Below are positions 1 to 15,547 of a stretch of DNA of 64,000 bases, in pieces. Under the pieces are notes generated by a model. It did no database searches. It saw only the letters and a program-made list of their open reading frames with translations, and had not been told where the DNA came from. Position numbers and translations under genes: made by a program. Origin of the DNA: Salvator merianae (Eukaryota; Chordata; Lepidosauria; Squamata; Teiidae); NCBI GenBank assembly GCA_003586115.2, contig QVOM02000103.1, forward strand, positions 4,301,996 through 4,365,995. The letters run 5' to 3'. Every line of letters starts with the position of its first letter. Position 1 is the stretch's first letter.

Positions 1-3000
1 GCCCTAAAAATTTGTTTATCTGGGCAGTAAAATAACTTCTACATTTTAAATGGCTATACGTATTTGTAACTGACACTTACTTTAATGACAGGTAATTTAA
101 ACATTCCTAAAAATGCTGAAAATGTTTGGAATAAGAACATCCCCAACTCAAGGTATCTAGTATCTTGAACTTGTTTCTAGTGTCTTGAACGTGGCACAAA
201 ATACTCCTTTTAAAATAGCTTGTTCTGAAATTGGAACAAAATTGGCCCTGTTCAATTAGAATTTCTGGCCTTCCTAATTTTTTATCACAGCCGCTTTTAA
301 GCCTTCTTCAATGAGTAGTCCCCATATTTCAAAAATATGCACAAGATGCTTACAGCAGAAACACTGTTATAGAAAACAATGACTGTCTTTAAAAGACTGC
401 CTTGTGTTATGTTAAGAAGGAGTTGTGCTTATTTTAGGGGTACTACCAGTGTGTTTGCATTACCACAATGACCCCTTGCCTTCCGTCCGAATGAGGCAGG
501 TGCAAACATTTGTATAATGCTTTTTCCCCCTTTTGCTTCAACTGGCTGCAGTACCAACAATTAGCATGTAGAATCAGAAACCAGGATTCATCTTTCTTAT
601 TATTTGCATACCGCCTTCCTCTATCTTCTTCTCTTTCTATGCACTACAAGCAGTCATAGTGGGTGAAGTGGACTGAAAAGGATTACCAATATGAATAGAC
701 TTATCAATGTGAAGGCAGAACTATCTTGTCAAACAGATCAACCCATGCCAGCCTGCAGGCAGGCTTTGAGTGAACTGGATTTTTTTTCCCTGCAAACCTG
801 CAGATACCCTTCTGTAGTAACTTCACTTAATTTACCTTACTGAGAAAGCAGCTACTAGTTCAAGCATATATATATCCATTTACTAAAGAAAAAAAAAAGA
901 AAATCTAAGCTTAGTAAGCTCTGCAGAAGAAGACAAAGGAGATTTTTTTTTCTCCATAAGACATCCATAAGAGATGGGTTTGTCCTCAGGACCTGACCAG
1001 GAAGGAATGAAATATTACTAAGCCAGATTTTTCTCTTTCCTGCTGAGCAGGTAGTTTCTCTGCTATGTTTGTGGCAAAGCAAAAAAGAAAAAGACAGAAA
1101 AAGGACCAAAAAATAGAAACACACACAGTGACTAGAGTATGGGCAAAATGCCTTGTCCACCACAGTTCAGAAAGGAGGTTCACTGTAAAAGATGGGGCAT
1201 ACCATGGCTGATAACTCCAGTAAGAGGGTGGTCAGCAGTGAATTATTCATGAGAGAGGAATCTGCTTGTTGATACTGATGGATGAAAAGTTGAATTAACA
1301 GATCCCCTAGCTGTTCTTCAGATGTCTGTAACTGGAATGCTAGCTGAAAATGTTACTGAAGCTGCTGTCAATTTGGGAAAATGTCCTGTGATGAAAGCAG
1401 GTTTTGGAAGATGCACTGAACCATAAGCCATAGAAATGCAGACTTTTATTCATTTTGCTATGGTATGAGCTTTGACACTCTTGTTCAAGGAAAGGACTGG
1501 AAAAGGAACTAAGCAGTTCTGAAGAATATGTTATAAAAGGGAGTGTGAGAATTGTACACTTCTATAGAGTAACATGAACCGGAACAGAAAGAAGTAAGGC
1601 TAGGCTCCCCAACCCATTCTCAAGGAGCTGTCCACAGCAGCATGAGGAGTTGGACTATGGAAATATCACCTTGTCTTTTCAGACCACAGAGAATAGTTTC
1701 TCAACAGAGAAGGTTGCCAGTTCTAACACTTGTCAGATGTGCGATACTGACAAAGGAGGCAAGACTGTTAGACAGCAGCCTGAAACATCACTGATGGACT
1801 CAAAAAGTAGAAGAGCTATGGGCTTCAGCACCTTGTATAGATTCCAAGGGATTTTTTGTAGAGACTTTAGGAGCCAGACTTCCCTCAGGAAACTCTACGA
1901 GAACAGGAATCCAAAGACTGGCATCTTAGAATAGCATAACAGATACCACATCAAAAACTTGTCTGTGGAGGTTTGATGCTATAGTCTAGAAAGGCCAGAA
2001 GAATCTGAATATCTGCTAGGGACATGGAGCAGTAGTTATGAAATCACCAATGAACACTAAATAGTGTTGATTACCTCAGGAGAATAATGGAGGACTTAGA
2101 GGTCTTGCTGCTTGATTTTCAGACAGTTAACTTTATCCAGTTCAGATCCAGATGAAGGACTGGTCCTTGGGACAGGAGGGCAGGATCTGGAGGGAGGAAG
2201 AGAGGACTGCTAACTGATAGTTGTAGGACAGTTGAAACTCAGAGATGTCTGGATCAGTGAGTGGATGGATGGAGGGCCATGAAACTGGACTGCATATTCT
2301 AACGGAACTTTCTCAAGGACTATGGCTGTGAGGGGGTTAGAGGGAAAGGACAAATAAGGTTGATAGTGCTTACATCCACAGCTTCAGGATACTCAAATCT
2401 TCCTACAGAAGTGTATTGCAAATACTTCATCCTTGATCCAGAGCAATTCTAGACAAGATGTTGGCTGGCACATTTAGAATATTACTGATTTGAAACACCA
2501 CAAGAGACAGAAAGCATTACTGGCTCAATGAAAAAAGCCTGCTTGTTTTGATTTGCTTGCTTCTGTACTTAGGACTGTCATGAGAACTTACACATTTGGG
2601 TACAATCCATCTGTTATGGATGTCTTGCCTGTCACAAATCCAATTTGAGGTTCATATCATGAATAATACTCTCCTTTCTTCCCCGCCTGATTTTAAAAGG
2701 CTATGTATTTTGAAAACTTCCTCTGCGGAATCCAAATGAGAATTCTCACGTTCTCTCATATATAAATTATTTGATTAGAATTTGACAAATGTCTACATTT
2801 TCAATATATCTACAGAAAGTAAAAGGCACACACTAAGAACTGTAGCAGTGCCTGAAAGTGGGGATGGAAAACTGTTTATTTAGCCGAAGGCAAGGACAAA
2901 TAGGTGTGTCTTCACTGCTCTCCTAAAGATGTAAAGTGAAGATGCCCGACACAACTCTAGGCATTATTATAGATTCCTTCCTACCCCTAATTTTTAGAGG

Positions 3001-3700
3001 TATACAGCTTTTTTTTTTTTTTTTGGTTGCCCTGCATGTTTAAGGATGATGTCATTATCTACACACATTCCTTTTTATCATTTTTTTTTTCATATTTCCT
3101 TAAGGTACTTGGCCATTTTTGATCTTCCAGAATGAACATAGTATAAACTAATTCTTAAGGATGCAACTTCCACATGGTACAATAACATTAATGTAATGAG
3201 CACTTCAATTTTGCCCCAAGTGGTGCAAATACCATCTCACCCCACCCACACACAAACATGAAATTGGAGAAGAGACATCCATAAATATCTACTTGCAGCT
3301 TTCCTCAAAAGAACTCTGAGTATGATTAACTCTTACAGTGGTCTTACATCACTTTTCGTTCACTATGTGTGATGTAAGATAACTTATAAGTAATCTTATA
3401 AGTAATCAGAGACAAATGAATGCAATAATGGCTTTTGTCAGTAGGCACTCTACAGCCTCCTCGCATACTGTCTTGAACATGTGGGATGGATTTAACCTAC
3501 CCCCATGACAGATAAAAGCCTGGTTTTCCAACTATAGTGCGAGTACAGGTGAACAACAAATCACTGTATGCCAGCCATGCTACCTATACCTTGACACATC
3601 TGGAAGAACACAGTATGAACACCCTTGATTTAACTGAACTTCATAAGACAGGATGGATAACAAAGGAAAATCACATATTTGGTACATTAAATTCTCTTAC
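1..3700. other. Last PACRGL intron or 3' flank, no gene recognised
   Basis: This stretch follows the exon ending at 3701 on the minus strand. I looked for the short PACRGL C-terminal exon and did not see it. There are poly-T tracts near 3010-3024 and 3081-3090 and a small tandem repeat of about 14 bp near 3383-3411. Short open frames here show no protein similarity I recognise. Confidence 0.5.
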
Positions 3701-3781
3701 TTTTCCTCCATGCTGTTCCAGCTTTTGTAAAGCATCTGTAGTTTGTTCTTTGAACCTTTTGCTCATATGTCTCTTTGAAAG
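3701..3781 (-). CDS. PACRGL: PACRGL exon 8 (last one seen in window)
   Basis: This 81-nt exon (27 codons) encodes LSKRHMSKRFKEQTTDALQK then LEQHGGK, matching the ALQKLEQHGG block near the family C-terminus. The acceptor is TTTATTACAG and the donor GTAAGAG. In mammals about 18-20 more residues rich in Ser and Cys follow in a final exon. I did not find that exon between 1 and 3700, so the gene is probably cut by the left edge of the window. Confidence 0.92.
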
Positions 3782-4269
3782 CTGTAATAAAACAGAGAAA
3801 TTAGTTTATCTGTCCAATCTTTACAATAGCATCTTCTTTTGTGTTAGTTATATGCATAAAAATGTCCTAGATTGTCAATGAGGTCATGGCAACAACAACT
3901 GATAAAAAAACATATTTTATACTATAGAACTGGAGAACTAAAGTTAATAGTATCTGCATAGTTTAACCTTTCACAACTTGTGTCCCAACAAACCAGAAAG
4001 TAATCTCCAGTGCAAGCAGCCTCCCATGTCTGTTCTGACAGCCTGTTTTGGAAGTGAAAAACTAGACAGAGGTGAGTTGGAAGGGGATGTTAAATAGCTC
4101 CCAACAGCCAACAGATAATGAACCATGCTCAATTGACACTTCTCCATTTATGTGCATTACAGTACAAGTATTAACATATCTTTAATGTTTTTCCCCATGT
4201 AACCCAGATTATGTCATTCCATAAGCTAAAAGCAAATACCCTTGTAAGTCATAAAGTAAATATAGGAAA

Positions 4270-4400
4270 ATTGTTCTTTATTACTTTATTTAGTTGGATG
4301 TATAAGGCTGCCCCACAAACATAGTTCTCTCAGTGGCTTACAATACATTAATGGCAGTATAAAAATATCTAAAATAGCAGTTTAAGAGGACAAATATTAA
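4270..4400 (-). mobile_element. LINE 3'-tail fragment (L2/CR1-like)
   Basis: Reads on the plus strand as a TTTATT-rich start followed by a short CTGCCC...GTGGCTTACAA module, the complement of the common amniote LINE 3' end. It lies in a PACRGL intron. The fragment is short and degraded, so the family is uncertain. Confidence 0.4.
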
Positions 4401-5089
4401 CTGGAACCACATAATTATTTTAAAGCTTTGTTGAATAAAAATAATGATGGTGTTAGGTAAACTTCTTCGGAAACTGTTCAACTAAGGAGGATCTTATTAG
4501 TGATGGGTCAAACCAGTTTGACATGAACTGGGTTCATACCAAACCACAGGGGGTGCAGAAATGGAGTTTGCTACTGGACCAAACTGAATGAAAAGTGCAG
4601 TTCAGTCTGACAGCAAACTGAGGCAAACTGAGGCAATTTTGTAAACAGTTCAGTTTCCACCACCCCCATTTACAGCAAAAATTTCCCCTTCCTTCATTGC
4701 ACTCATTGTCTCCCTAGATTATCCCCCTTCTCCCATTTTGAGCCCTACCATCTTCTTATTCTGTCTGCCATCTTCTCATCATGCCTACAGGCTCCTACCT
4801 ACTCTCCATGGGTCCATGATGCACTGCTGTTGCCAGCTGTATGGACAAACCATGGCCAATGTGCTGCCCTCTAGGCCCACTAGCAGGCTTTCTGGTCTGG
4901 AGGACTACAAACATTCCCAGAAGGCCTAGCACCTCAATAGATGTGCATTCAGTTTCTGGAAAGACTAGAACATTACAATCATAATTTTTAGTTCATGCTT
5001 ATATCTAATTCTTTTTGTACTATTTTATGTGGTAGAAGCATTCTGAGTAGGGACTTTGTAAGAAGAGATTAGGTTACAGGTGGACATAT

Positions 5090-5510
5090 CTATGATAAGA
5101 TGCCCCTTCAGTTCTAGAAGTCAAGAACAACTTAATTGGGAGCCAATGCAACAGATGAAGGTCTACTGTGGTATGTCCAAAGACCAGTTTCAGTTAATAG
5201 CACTGTAAAAATACCTTGGATTAGCTGTAGCTTCTGGAGTGATTTTAAATGCAGCCTAACTGCTTGATATTCATGAGATACCTACAACAGTGATGTTCCT
5301 CTTAAAGACACACCTTTTAACCTAGGCCTTCCCTGTATGAATGATTGGATCACCTGTTTGAATCCCTCATCCCAGCACTGTTTTAACATTGTTTTTAATA
5401 TTGCTTTTTTAAACCTGTTTCAACCTTATTTTTATTATGCTGTAAAACGCTTTAAAATGCTTTAGAAGAAACAGTATATAACTGCTTTAAATAATACATG
5501 ATTTAAGGAA
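5090..5510 (+). mobile_element. LINE 3'-end fragment (L2/CR1-like)
   Basis: The block from about 5305 (AAAGACACACCTTTTAACCT) through a T-rich stretch to about 5500 matches in style the 3' untranslated end of L2/CR1 LINEs. The same AAAGACACACCT module recurs near 16342. The part before 5290 looks like more 3' LINE sequence (GGAGCCAATGCAACAGATGAAG) but may come from another copy. Confidence 0.45.
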
Positions 5511-5650
5511 TAACTACAGCCAAGCTATCTTTATCCAGTTAAGAACGTAATTGGTGCATCATCCCAAGCACAAAAGCCACTTGAACTTCCAGTGACTAAG
5601 CTACAGCAGGTTGTCAACATGATCCTTTAGAAAGACAACAACTCATTTTA

Positions 5651-5824
<174 letters not shown>

Positions 5825-5939
5825 TCAACTTTAAAAATCTTCTAACAGTGGTATGTGGCTTGGAATTACAGTTTTCTGACAAACTGTGCTGAAGTGGAAA
5901 TTTTTGTTTCAGCATGGTGATGATTTCCATGCCCAAAAC

Positions 5940-6312
5940 AAAGTTTGATTATTACATTTTAAGCCCTCCATGACCTGGCCCCTGCATATCTCTGTGACTG
6001 ACTGCAGCAGTTAAAATCAGACCAATAAGGAGTTGTTCTCAGGGCCTTTTACAATTACCAGGTTCATATTTAGTTAAAGCAGCCCAGTCTGGGAAGGGAC
6101 ATTTCCAATTGCAGCCTCTATATTATAGAACCGATTATTATAAGTTTTGAGAGAAATGACTTTGTTGTCGCAGTTCAGGGATCACCTTAGGACACTTTGT
6201 TTTTTTCATTTGTTTGCTAGAATTGTTTCTTTTATTTCATTTGTGGAGCTTGCCTGCCATCTGTCTTGCAAGGAGACAATTTGTAACCAAACAAATAAAT
6301 AAATACCCACCA
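5940..6312 (+). mobile_element. LINE 3'-end relic (L2/CR1-like)
   Basis: It begins with a CCCTCCATGACCTGGCCCC module, typical of the 3' ORF end of L2/CR1 LINEs, and ends in an AAATAAATAAATA tail at about 6292-6305. Degraded and intronic in PACRGL. Confidence 0.5.
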
Positions 6313-6656
6313 CACAAGTGCATCATTTACAAGCACTTCAACCATTTTGAAAAAATAAATAAGTAAATCTTTCTGGAGATATTTGTGAATGAATGCCTGC
6401 CTACAAATACTACTTCCAAAATTATGATTTCAAAATGTTTCAGGAAGGCAAGACCACATAAACCAAAACTCTACCAGAAAAAAATTAACTGGCCCATCAT
6501 CATAGGTGACTGCCACCCTTTGTTACACACCTATTGACAAGGTATACAATATTCATCACATCTCCTGGAACAATGCTACATATTTAATGCCAACAGGGCC
6601 ATCTCCACCCATGTAAGACAACTTATATAGCAAGGAATTGTAACAATGCTGAATTA

Positions 6657-6720
6657 TTTCTTCTTCTTCTTCTTCTACTACTACTACTACTACTACTACT
6701 AGTACCACTACCACCACCAC
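6657..6720 (+). repeat. (TTC)n(TAC)n compound microsatellite
   Basis: A run of TTC triplets passes into TAC triplets and then degenerate ACC/CAC triplets. It lies in a PACRGL intron. Confidence 0.9.
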
Positions 6721-7364
6721 TATTGTATGCAAGAGATGGACTGTTTACTATTAAACTTGAAAGACTGCACTTTCAACTTCATCCTTTTCTGACATATTTT
6801 TAAAATCTATATTAGGAAGTTCTGGATGAGGATCTGCCCATTTTGTCCACACAAAAGCATCCAGCATACTTTATTTAGCACAGATAGAACTGGAATAAAA
6901 ATCTAGATAAAGAACAATATATTCACTTCTAGGACAGTTTGGTCTTCTACACACAATGTTTCATACATAGGTTTTGATGACTGTAGCTTGCATTAATTAA
7001 ACCAACAATATGAAACTGTACAGGAAGGAACAACCTTGATTTTTTCTCACCATGGTAAGAATGAACAAGGTGAAACTGAGGCTTCTTCTCAATACTGGAG
7101 ATAAAGGAATACAAAAATGATGCTTGCTTTTCCCCAAAACACATTCAACCATTCAATGACTCCAACACTTAGTAGGGACAAAGCTGGATAATGCCCACCA
7201 GCATCTGTTACCCCTACCAGCTCTTAGCAGAAAAACATGTAGAAGCAGAGACATGCTGGCTTCTTTCTGTGCCTCTCAAGTTACATCTTCAGATACCAGG
7301 ACAGTGTCTCTGCCAACTCTCATTTAACAAATTTTATTTGTTTTTTGCACACAGATTGTTTTTA

Positions 7365-7526
<162 letters not shown>

Positions 7527-9379
7527 TCATTAAAACACATTATATTAATACCACTCTCTGTCCCTATAAGGAGTTTATAAAAGTCCTCAAAAAACAGTCT
7601 TATATCAGACATTCAAAATACACTTGTGCCACCTTGTGGCTCCATCAAACATAAAACTGTTAAGTAAAATTACAAACCAGTTTAAACCCAACCAAACAGT
7701 GTATTGTGTTCAGTATCTTATGTTTTTCATTGTACTTATCATTCATATCTACTTTTACTCCAAACTCTTCTGTTCTGTTCTGTTCACCAGTCTGGGGCTT
7801 TGGTGAAGCACAGTATAAAAAGTGTTTAAAACAAATAACTCTTCTCTGTTCCTATTCATCACAATCCCTCCTACAACTGATCAAAACTGTATTAGAACAC
7901 TCTTATCATTTCTGTCTGTTGACCAAGCTGGTTGAGACTTACAACAGCTGAAGTTCAACAATACCTGGTTGTTCATCCAGGTTAATTCTGCAGTAAGTAA
8001 ATATATTTGGTTCTGAAGTATTTGCTGAACTAAACCACATGGCCTGAAAAATCCACTTACTTTGTTTTACCCTTTGCTACCTTTTTCTTAAATTATTATC
8101 ATAATTCTAGTATAAACACATAATACATAATATATTATCATACAAATAATAACCCTGTAACACACACACCTTGCTATTGCAGCAGCTAATCACAAACATC
8201 TTATGCATTAATCCATTTAAGTGAATTGTCATTTTAGTTCACAGTTCATTATTTCTTTCCAACTTGGTATCTATGGTTTTACCCTTTCCTACTAATCCAC
8301 TCTGAACACTAGTATCTGGCCACCTCTTTGCCTTGCTACATTTTGAAAGTGTTATTTAACATCATCTGGTGTTACAAAATGTTTTCAATTGCAAACTACA
8401 AGAACAACTTGAGTCTAATTAAGACTAGTTCTGTTGGAGGCTTTCAATAATGTGGACCGGTAGACATGGGCCATGCTGGAATGGATGAAGATGCAGCGGG
8501 CCAACAGTAGCCTACTCAAAGGACATTCAGACAGTCCACTGAGGTTCAGCCCAGATGCTAATCGTTGCAGTTTTCAGGTGGGCCTGTTTTGTTGGTGTGC
8601 TGACTTCTGGCACCGCTTCCTACAACGCTACCAAAAATGAGTCCCTCACAGTATTCTGGCCTACAGGACATTCATAGACCAGAATACAGACTCTAGTCGA
8701 GTTATGGACCTCTTCAAAGAAGGCCACAGATGGATCGCGTAAGGCACCATTTTGGTGCTGTACCCCAGTCCATAGCTTTGTCCAGTGAAGAGGAAGTGTA
8801 CTATGAGAGGCTAAGTCTGATCCATTCCATACTAGCATATAGAAGGTAGCCCTCTAGACCCCTTTGTGTTCTGGACACAGGTAAGTGTGGAAAGGGCCAA
8901 GGTCTTATAATCTGAAGGCTTAGAAAATAACTTAGTTTCCTGTTTAAAGGAACTAAAAACCCTCCTGTAATAAGCATTGGAAACCTGCTAAGTGGAAAGT
9001 GACAGTACAACAAAAACATGAATGCCCTGTCTTGCCCTGAAAGTAGATTGTATGGTGACACAGCTGCAAAACCTTGATGCAGTTATTTTTATTTCTTTTT
9101 TGTGCTGTTTTAAAACAAACCACCACAACAAAAACTATTAAAAATCAGGTGCTGACCCTTTTTCCTTTTGTGGGCTGAGAGGCAGGCAACCTCCAGCATT
9201 CCTTGCAAGCCTAAAGCACCTCTGTCTATATTGTGAATCTAACAATGAGTTGGATGTGGGAGTGGTTCGGCAACTGAATTTAGCTAACTCTTTTAGAGCC
9301 ATATGTAAATAGCGCTGGAGCTTTCCTGTTTGGCCAGTGAGACAAACCATCTGTCATTCAGTTAGGCTCCAAGTCAAAC

Positions 9380-9770
9380 TGCAAACTGTGGGCATCTGAT
9401 CTAGCAAGCATCCTGAATCATTCCATGATGCAAGTGCAGATATGGCTGTACCCAGCCGCTACCTCAGTTCACCAGGAGTTAACCAAGCCCACCCCTAGAG
9501 CAATCTCGCTGTGGACAACTAAAAAGCAGTCCAGAGGTGGAACAGCTGGATTGCTCCTGGGATGGCAGATCCACATCCTCTTCCAGGTACTGCAATGCAA
9601 GGACTATGGGCTGTGTATTGCTGCTACACAGTTGTTCACAACTGGCAAGGTCTGACCGTGCATGGGATGCTGGTTCAGGCTTTGCCATGGGGATTCCAAC
9701 CAGCCATTCACACTGCAAGCACCAGGTATGGGGCTAGTCCAGCACTTGTAGTGTGAATGGCCACTACTGC
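9380..9770. repeat. Foldback repeat in PACRGL intron
   Basis: The end of this stretch is a hairpin: GCCATTCACACTGCAAGCA at about 9701-9722 pairs with CACTTGTAGTGTGAATGGCC at about 9743-9763. The higher GC of 9430-9760 compared with its flanks suggests an inserted non-autonomous DNA element. The left border was not resolved. Confidence 0.4.
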
Positions 9771-10070
9771 ACTTGAACCTTTGCAGTCTAATATGTTATG
9801 ATTATACTTTGCCAGTCCGGAAAATGCAAACAAGCCCACTGACTCATACACTACGAGACCATGGTTACACAGATCACAAATTTGTAAAACAGCTTTTCTG
9901 TTCCGTTTAATACTAAACCTATAGATCTTTGCTCACTACAAGTAACCAACCCACTGGCAGCAGCAAGCATTAAGTACCCAAGTGAGAGGTCTTTGAAGCA
10001 AAGCAGAAATTTCTGTGGCAGATAACACTGTTTTAATTTGTTTCAGACTGCCCAAATTTTGTAAATTTTT

Positions 10071-10090
10071 TTTATATATATATATATATT
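10071..10090. repeat. (TA)n microsatellite
   Basis: Short alternating TA run after a T-rich stretch, in a PACRGL intron close to exon 5. Confidence 0.8.
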
Positions 10091-10091
10091 A

Positions 10092-11976
<1,885 letters not shown>

Positions 11977-12044
11977 CTGCAAGGAATACCACCTTTAGAG
12001 TAAATGGCAGCAAAGGCAGAAGGCGCTCTTGACTGAACACCAAA
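11977..12044 (-). CDS. PACRGL: PACRGL exon 4
   Basis: This 68-nt exon is flanked by TTCTTCTAG and GTAATT. It encodes FGVQSRAPSAFAAIYSKGG followed by IPC and two bases of the next codon, which is completed as Arg in exon 5. The block matches mammalian PACRGL almost residue for residue and corresponds to the region of the PACRG family just before the helical repeats. It was found by following phase between the neighbouring exons. Confidence 0.93.
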
Positions 12045-13869
12045 CTAGAAGAAAAGGTGGATGTGCAGTTGTCAGCTAGAAGCCAGATGAGTTCAGGAAC
12101 TATTCAATAATATCAACAATATTGATAAACAAATGGGTATGCCCCAACCAATGTTAAGGTTTTTCAAGTCCCATTAAACTCAACATGTATTTAGTCTTAA
12201 AACATTTCAGCTTTAGTTTGATAGCACCTTATGCATTACATTTTAAAATACCATATGCAGTGTGAATAAAAACAGTTAAGAAAGCATACTGCAAGATAAA
12301 AAAAAATGCTTTGAAAAGTAGGGAGGAAACTGCTTGTTTTCACATATATTTCACAGAAGGTTAATATTTTCTTACTTAATAAAGAAGAAAATCTAGGCTT
12401 CAGAACAGCTGAAGGTAATTATTGAAACAACAAGTAAACATTGTGAAGGACAAGCTAATAAATAGAAAGTATGATGCTACCTGGATCAGATTTGTAATGA
12501 GAACATGGCACGGTGACAGCGATCACATGTACAGAAGATGTGGAAATTCCCTTGTTCAGTTTTAGCAAGAAAGTTTAAAATGTACTTTTATTTAGTTTAC
12601 CAGATGCTAAAGTAATTTCTCAAGATAAAATGTAGTCCATGAGGGGGATCTACAGAATGAAAGTGGAACAGTGCACTCTATAACAAATGGCAGAGGTATA
12701 AAACATCTGACTGTAATTTATACCTTCACTATTAAAATGTTGAGAAGAGCAAGAACAAGTTAAGGTTCTGTTTTGCTGGATCTGAACACCGGCCTATCCA
12801 TATTCCTTTTCAACCTTTAAATTCTAACATTTACTAACAGATCTTCAAAGTCGACCAATAAAAGACCAAATGTCATCCTTATTTCCATATTTACTCATAA
12901 AATAACAATATACACTAGAATAGGGTAAGCGACATCCATAATTTTGATGAAAGTCACCCAAATGTCTCAAAAATATTTTAAGGTCAGAACAGCTGCCACA
13001 GAGAGAACATTAGGCCCTTCCCATACTCTCTGGTATTCTAGCCCATGAAAGGTTCTAGTTCTCTTCTGTCCATATGCTAGTGTGAACCAGCAGAGACCCT
13101 GTTCAGCCCAAGTTCACTTCACCTGCCCTGGATGACGCAATAAACCAGGACACTGTGCCAAAATGGTGCCTTATTCCATTCCAGGTATAGATCTTTTTAA
13201 AGTAGTTCACAAGCAAACTACTGGGTGCATCCTAGATCATGAAGGGCATGTAGATAGAACACCCCATGATTCAGGATAGAAAATTTGGCCTCCTATTGGC
13301 AGTGACCCAGCAAACGATCCAGGAAGTGTGTATGCTTCTGAAAATGGCCCCGGCCTGAAACTTTGAAGGCTAGGATTTTTCATTACCTGCCTTCAGATTC
13401 TGAGCCAAGATGGGGTGTTCGAATGTAGACAGTTTTGCACTGGGCTACTGGCAAGCCTCCCCAGTGTGGGCCAGATTCAGTGGTACACAGTACCTGGTCT
13501 GGAACAGTCTATGTAGTAAATAAATGGTCTTAATCCCGCTTATTCAAACCTGTTGTAACGGTACATCCATTCTTGATAACCAGTTTGGGCAAAAGAAACT
13601 GAAGTTCAATTAAAGATCCAAATACATATTGTTGTTTTTGTGAGAACCAACAGAAAAAAATTGTGTTACAGAAGACATTGCTGGCTATGGAAAGCTGATA
13701 GTTAGGAGAACTGTCTATGCCTTTTGGTTCCACTAATATGATAGACATAACAAGAATTCTCCATTTCCAAGAATAAAGTCAATGTATTATACAAGGGTTC
13801 ACTGTATCACAGATATAATTACAAGGAGAATTAGAGCACACTGTTCATTTGATATACATATGCACATAC
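12045..13869. other. PACRGL intron 3
   Basis: Mostly AT-rich unique-looking sequence. A GC-richer block at about 13010-13520 shares a motif (GAAAATGGCCCCGGCCTG, then AACTTTGAAGGC) with a diverged copy near 14463-14493, so both are probably copies of one repeat family in neighbouring introns. Confidence 0.45.
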
Positions 13870-14027
13870 TGGATCAATTGTTTTGGGATTAAGTCTATCA
13901 CTGGGCCTTGGCCGCGGCTTCACTACAGAATCTGAAGTTGTAGGCGAAGCAGACAATGTCTTTCGTTTCTGTGTTGAAATCTTCTCAGTAGTATGAGAGC
14001 CTGAAGATACTTTTCTTCCACTACTTC
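13870..14027 (-). CDS. PACRGL: PACRGL exon 3
   Basis: This exon is 158 nt, entering after the first codon base and ending on a codon boundary. It encodes a Ser/Thr/Lys-rich, probably disordered N-terminal segment that ends in the conserved block PRPSDRLNPKTIDP. The acceptor is TTGCTTCCAG and the donor GTATGTGC. The low-complexity front differs from mammals while the PRPSD block is nearly identical, the usual pattern for this protein. Confidence 0.92.
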
Positions 14028-15157
14028 CTGGAAGCAAACAAAACCTCACAAGATAAACTCAACAGGGTTTGAATTGTTAACACTTATGAAAAATTATACT
14101 GTTGATTAAGACACACTGTACTAGTCTGAAGAAAAAAAAAGGGATGTGGAAGTCCCAGTTTAAGTCCTTAGAATCAGAGCCAACATTCACATGGTCCTGT
14201 TGGACTGTGGCAGTGGTGTGCTGGGTGCAGGATGTTCACGCACTGGCACACATGGACATCCACAGCTTTCTTTGCCTATTCATGTTCCACTCCAAGGTGT
14301 AGAACCAGTACCAGGAACACTTTAGCAGGAATCCACAAGGTTAGACCCCTTCCCCTGCTGTGCAGACAAGTAGTGATGGCAGCAGCAGAAATAGTCCATT
14401 CTGGAGCCCAGCCAAAGCTCTGGGAGATTGGGCCACCTCTGGGGCCATTTCAGAGCACACAGGAAAATGTCCTTAGCCTGCAACTTTGAAGCAGATGTGA
14501 TTATTCATGACATATATCATAGGCACGTGTGCCGATATACCCAAAGGAAAATCTGTTGCAAACTGGGAAAAAGAGGAAGGTAACAGCATTCTGTAACCGA
14601 AGCTGTGGATGAAGAGGCATACCTTAACCAATTGCTAAAAGATATAATGGGATGATGCACCTCTGGACATAGGATATTTTACTAAGAACTGTCACTTTCT
14701 AATCATTGAACCACTCCAGCTTCTCAGAGGCCTTTTGAGATGTAGGATTTCTGTATTCTTGCATGCTACAGAGGAACAGTTAGTTTGCTCTACCACAGCA
14801 ACACCTGAACAACTATTTAATCTGATCCTCCACGTCAACACTTGAACAACTGTATGTATAGCAGTGGTCCTGTTTCAGAGTATGTTACGATAGCTTGGAC
14901 AGGCTATCTCTGCCATTCCATGGCTGTTTGGTCCTCAGACAGCTGGCAATCCCACCCAGACTCTGTGCCAGCAAAAATGTTGGCACTGGCTTTTTTTGCT
15001 ATTTTTTTTTAGCAATAGTGACAGTTGCCCTGCTTCCTTAACCTTAGGACAGAACAGCCCATATGGAACAGTTACTCTCTGCTACTGCTGCCAAGAGTCT
15101 TACGATTGCTCCCTAAACAAACAAAATATTATTCCAGATGACAACAGAGAAACATAC

Positions 15158-15237
15158 CAGTTGCACTACTTTTCAGACTTGTGCTTTCACTCTTCTTAAA
15201 CTGCAGCATGCTTCTTTGAGACTTTTCCTATGGAGTC
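15158..15237 (-). CDS. PACRGL: PACRGL exon 2, contains start codon
   Basis: An AG acceptor precedes 15237 and a GTATGTTT donor follows 15158. The ATG is at 15209-15207, leaving 28 nt of 5' UTR in this exon. The 52 coding nt give MLQFKKSESTSLKSSATG with the glycine codon split after its first base. This aligns with the short N-terminus of mammalian PACRGL, which also begins with a brief Lys/Ser-rich stretch ending in ATG. The start was chosen because it is the first ATG in the frame that joins to exon 3. N-terminal conservation is weak, so the start is less certain than the body of the protein. Confidence 0.82.
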
Positions 15238-15280
15238 CTGAAACAAAAGAAAAAAGGATTCTGACTAATGTAAGAATGCT

Positions 15281-15420
15281 AGGCCTTTTCTCCTCTTGGC
15301 CTTATTCTGGATTATATTCTGCAATACGGTCCTGTCGTCTGTATGCTGTAGTCTGCACCAGCGGATAGCAGGTTGCTCTTCCAGAACACAATCTGGAATA
15401 AGGTCACTGCAGAAAGGACC
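15281..15420. mobile_element. Palindromic MITE, copy 1 (diverged)
   Basis: Starts with GGCCTTTTCTCC then CTTATTCTGGATTATATTCT and ends with the inverted match CAATCTGGAATAAGG...GCAGAAAGG. It is shorter and more diverged than the three other copies in this window (23323, 39325, 42631). It lies just upstream of PACRGL exon 2, in intron 1. Confidence 0.7.
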
Positions 15421-15547
15421 ACAGAGTTCTCTCCAATCAAGATAAAGATCTCTTAGTCCAGGAGCATTTGCAAAGCAGCCAGTCAGATAGCTGTGAGAAG
15501 CTTCCAAGTTGTACATGACCACAACATAAGTCTCTTACTCTTACTCT

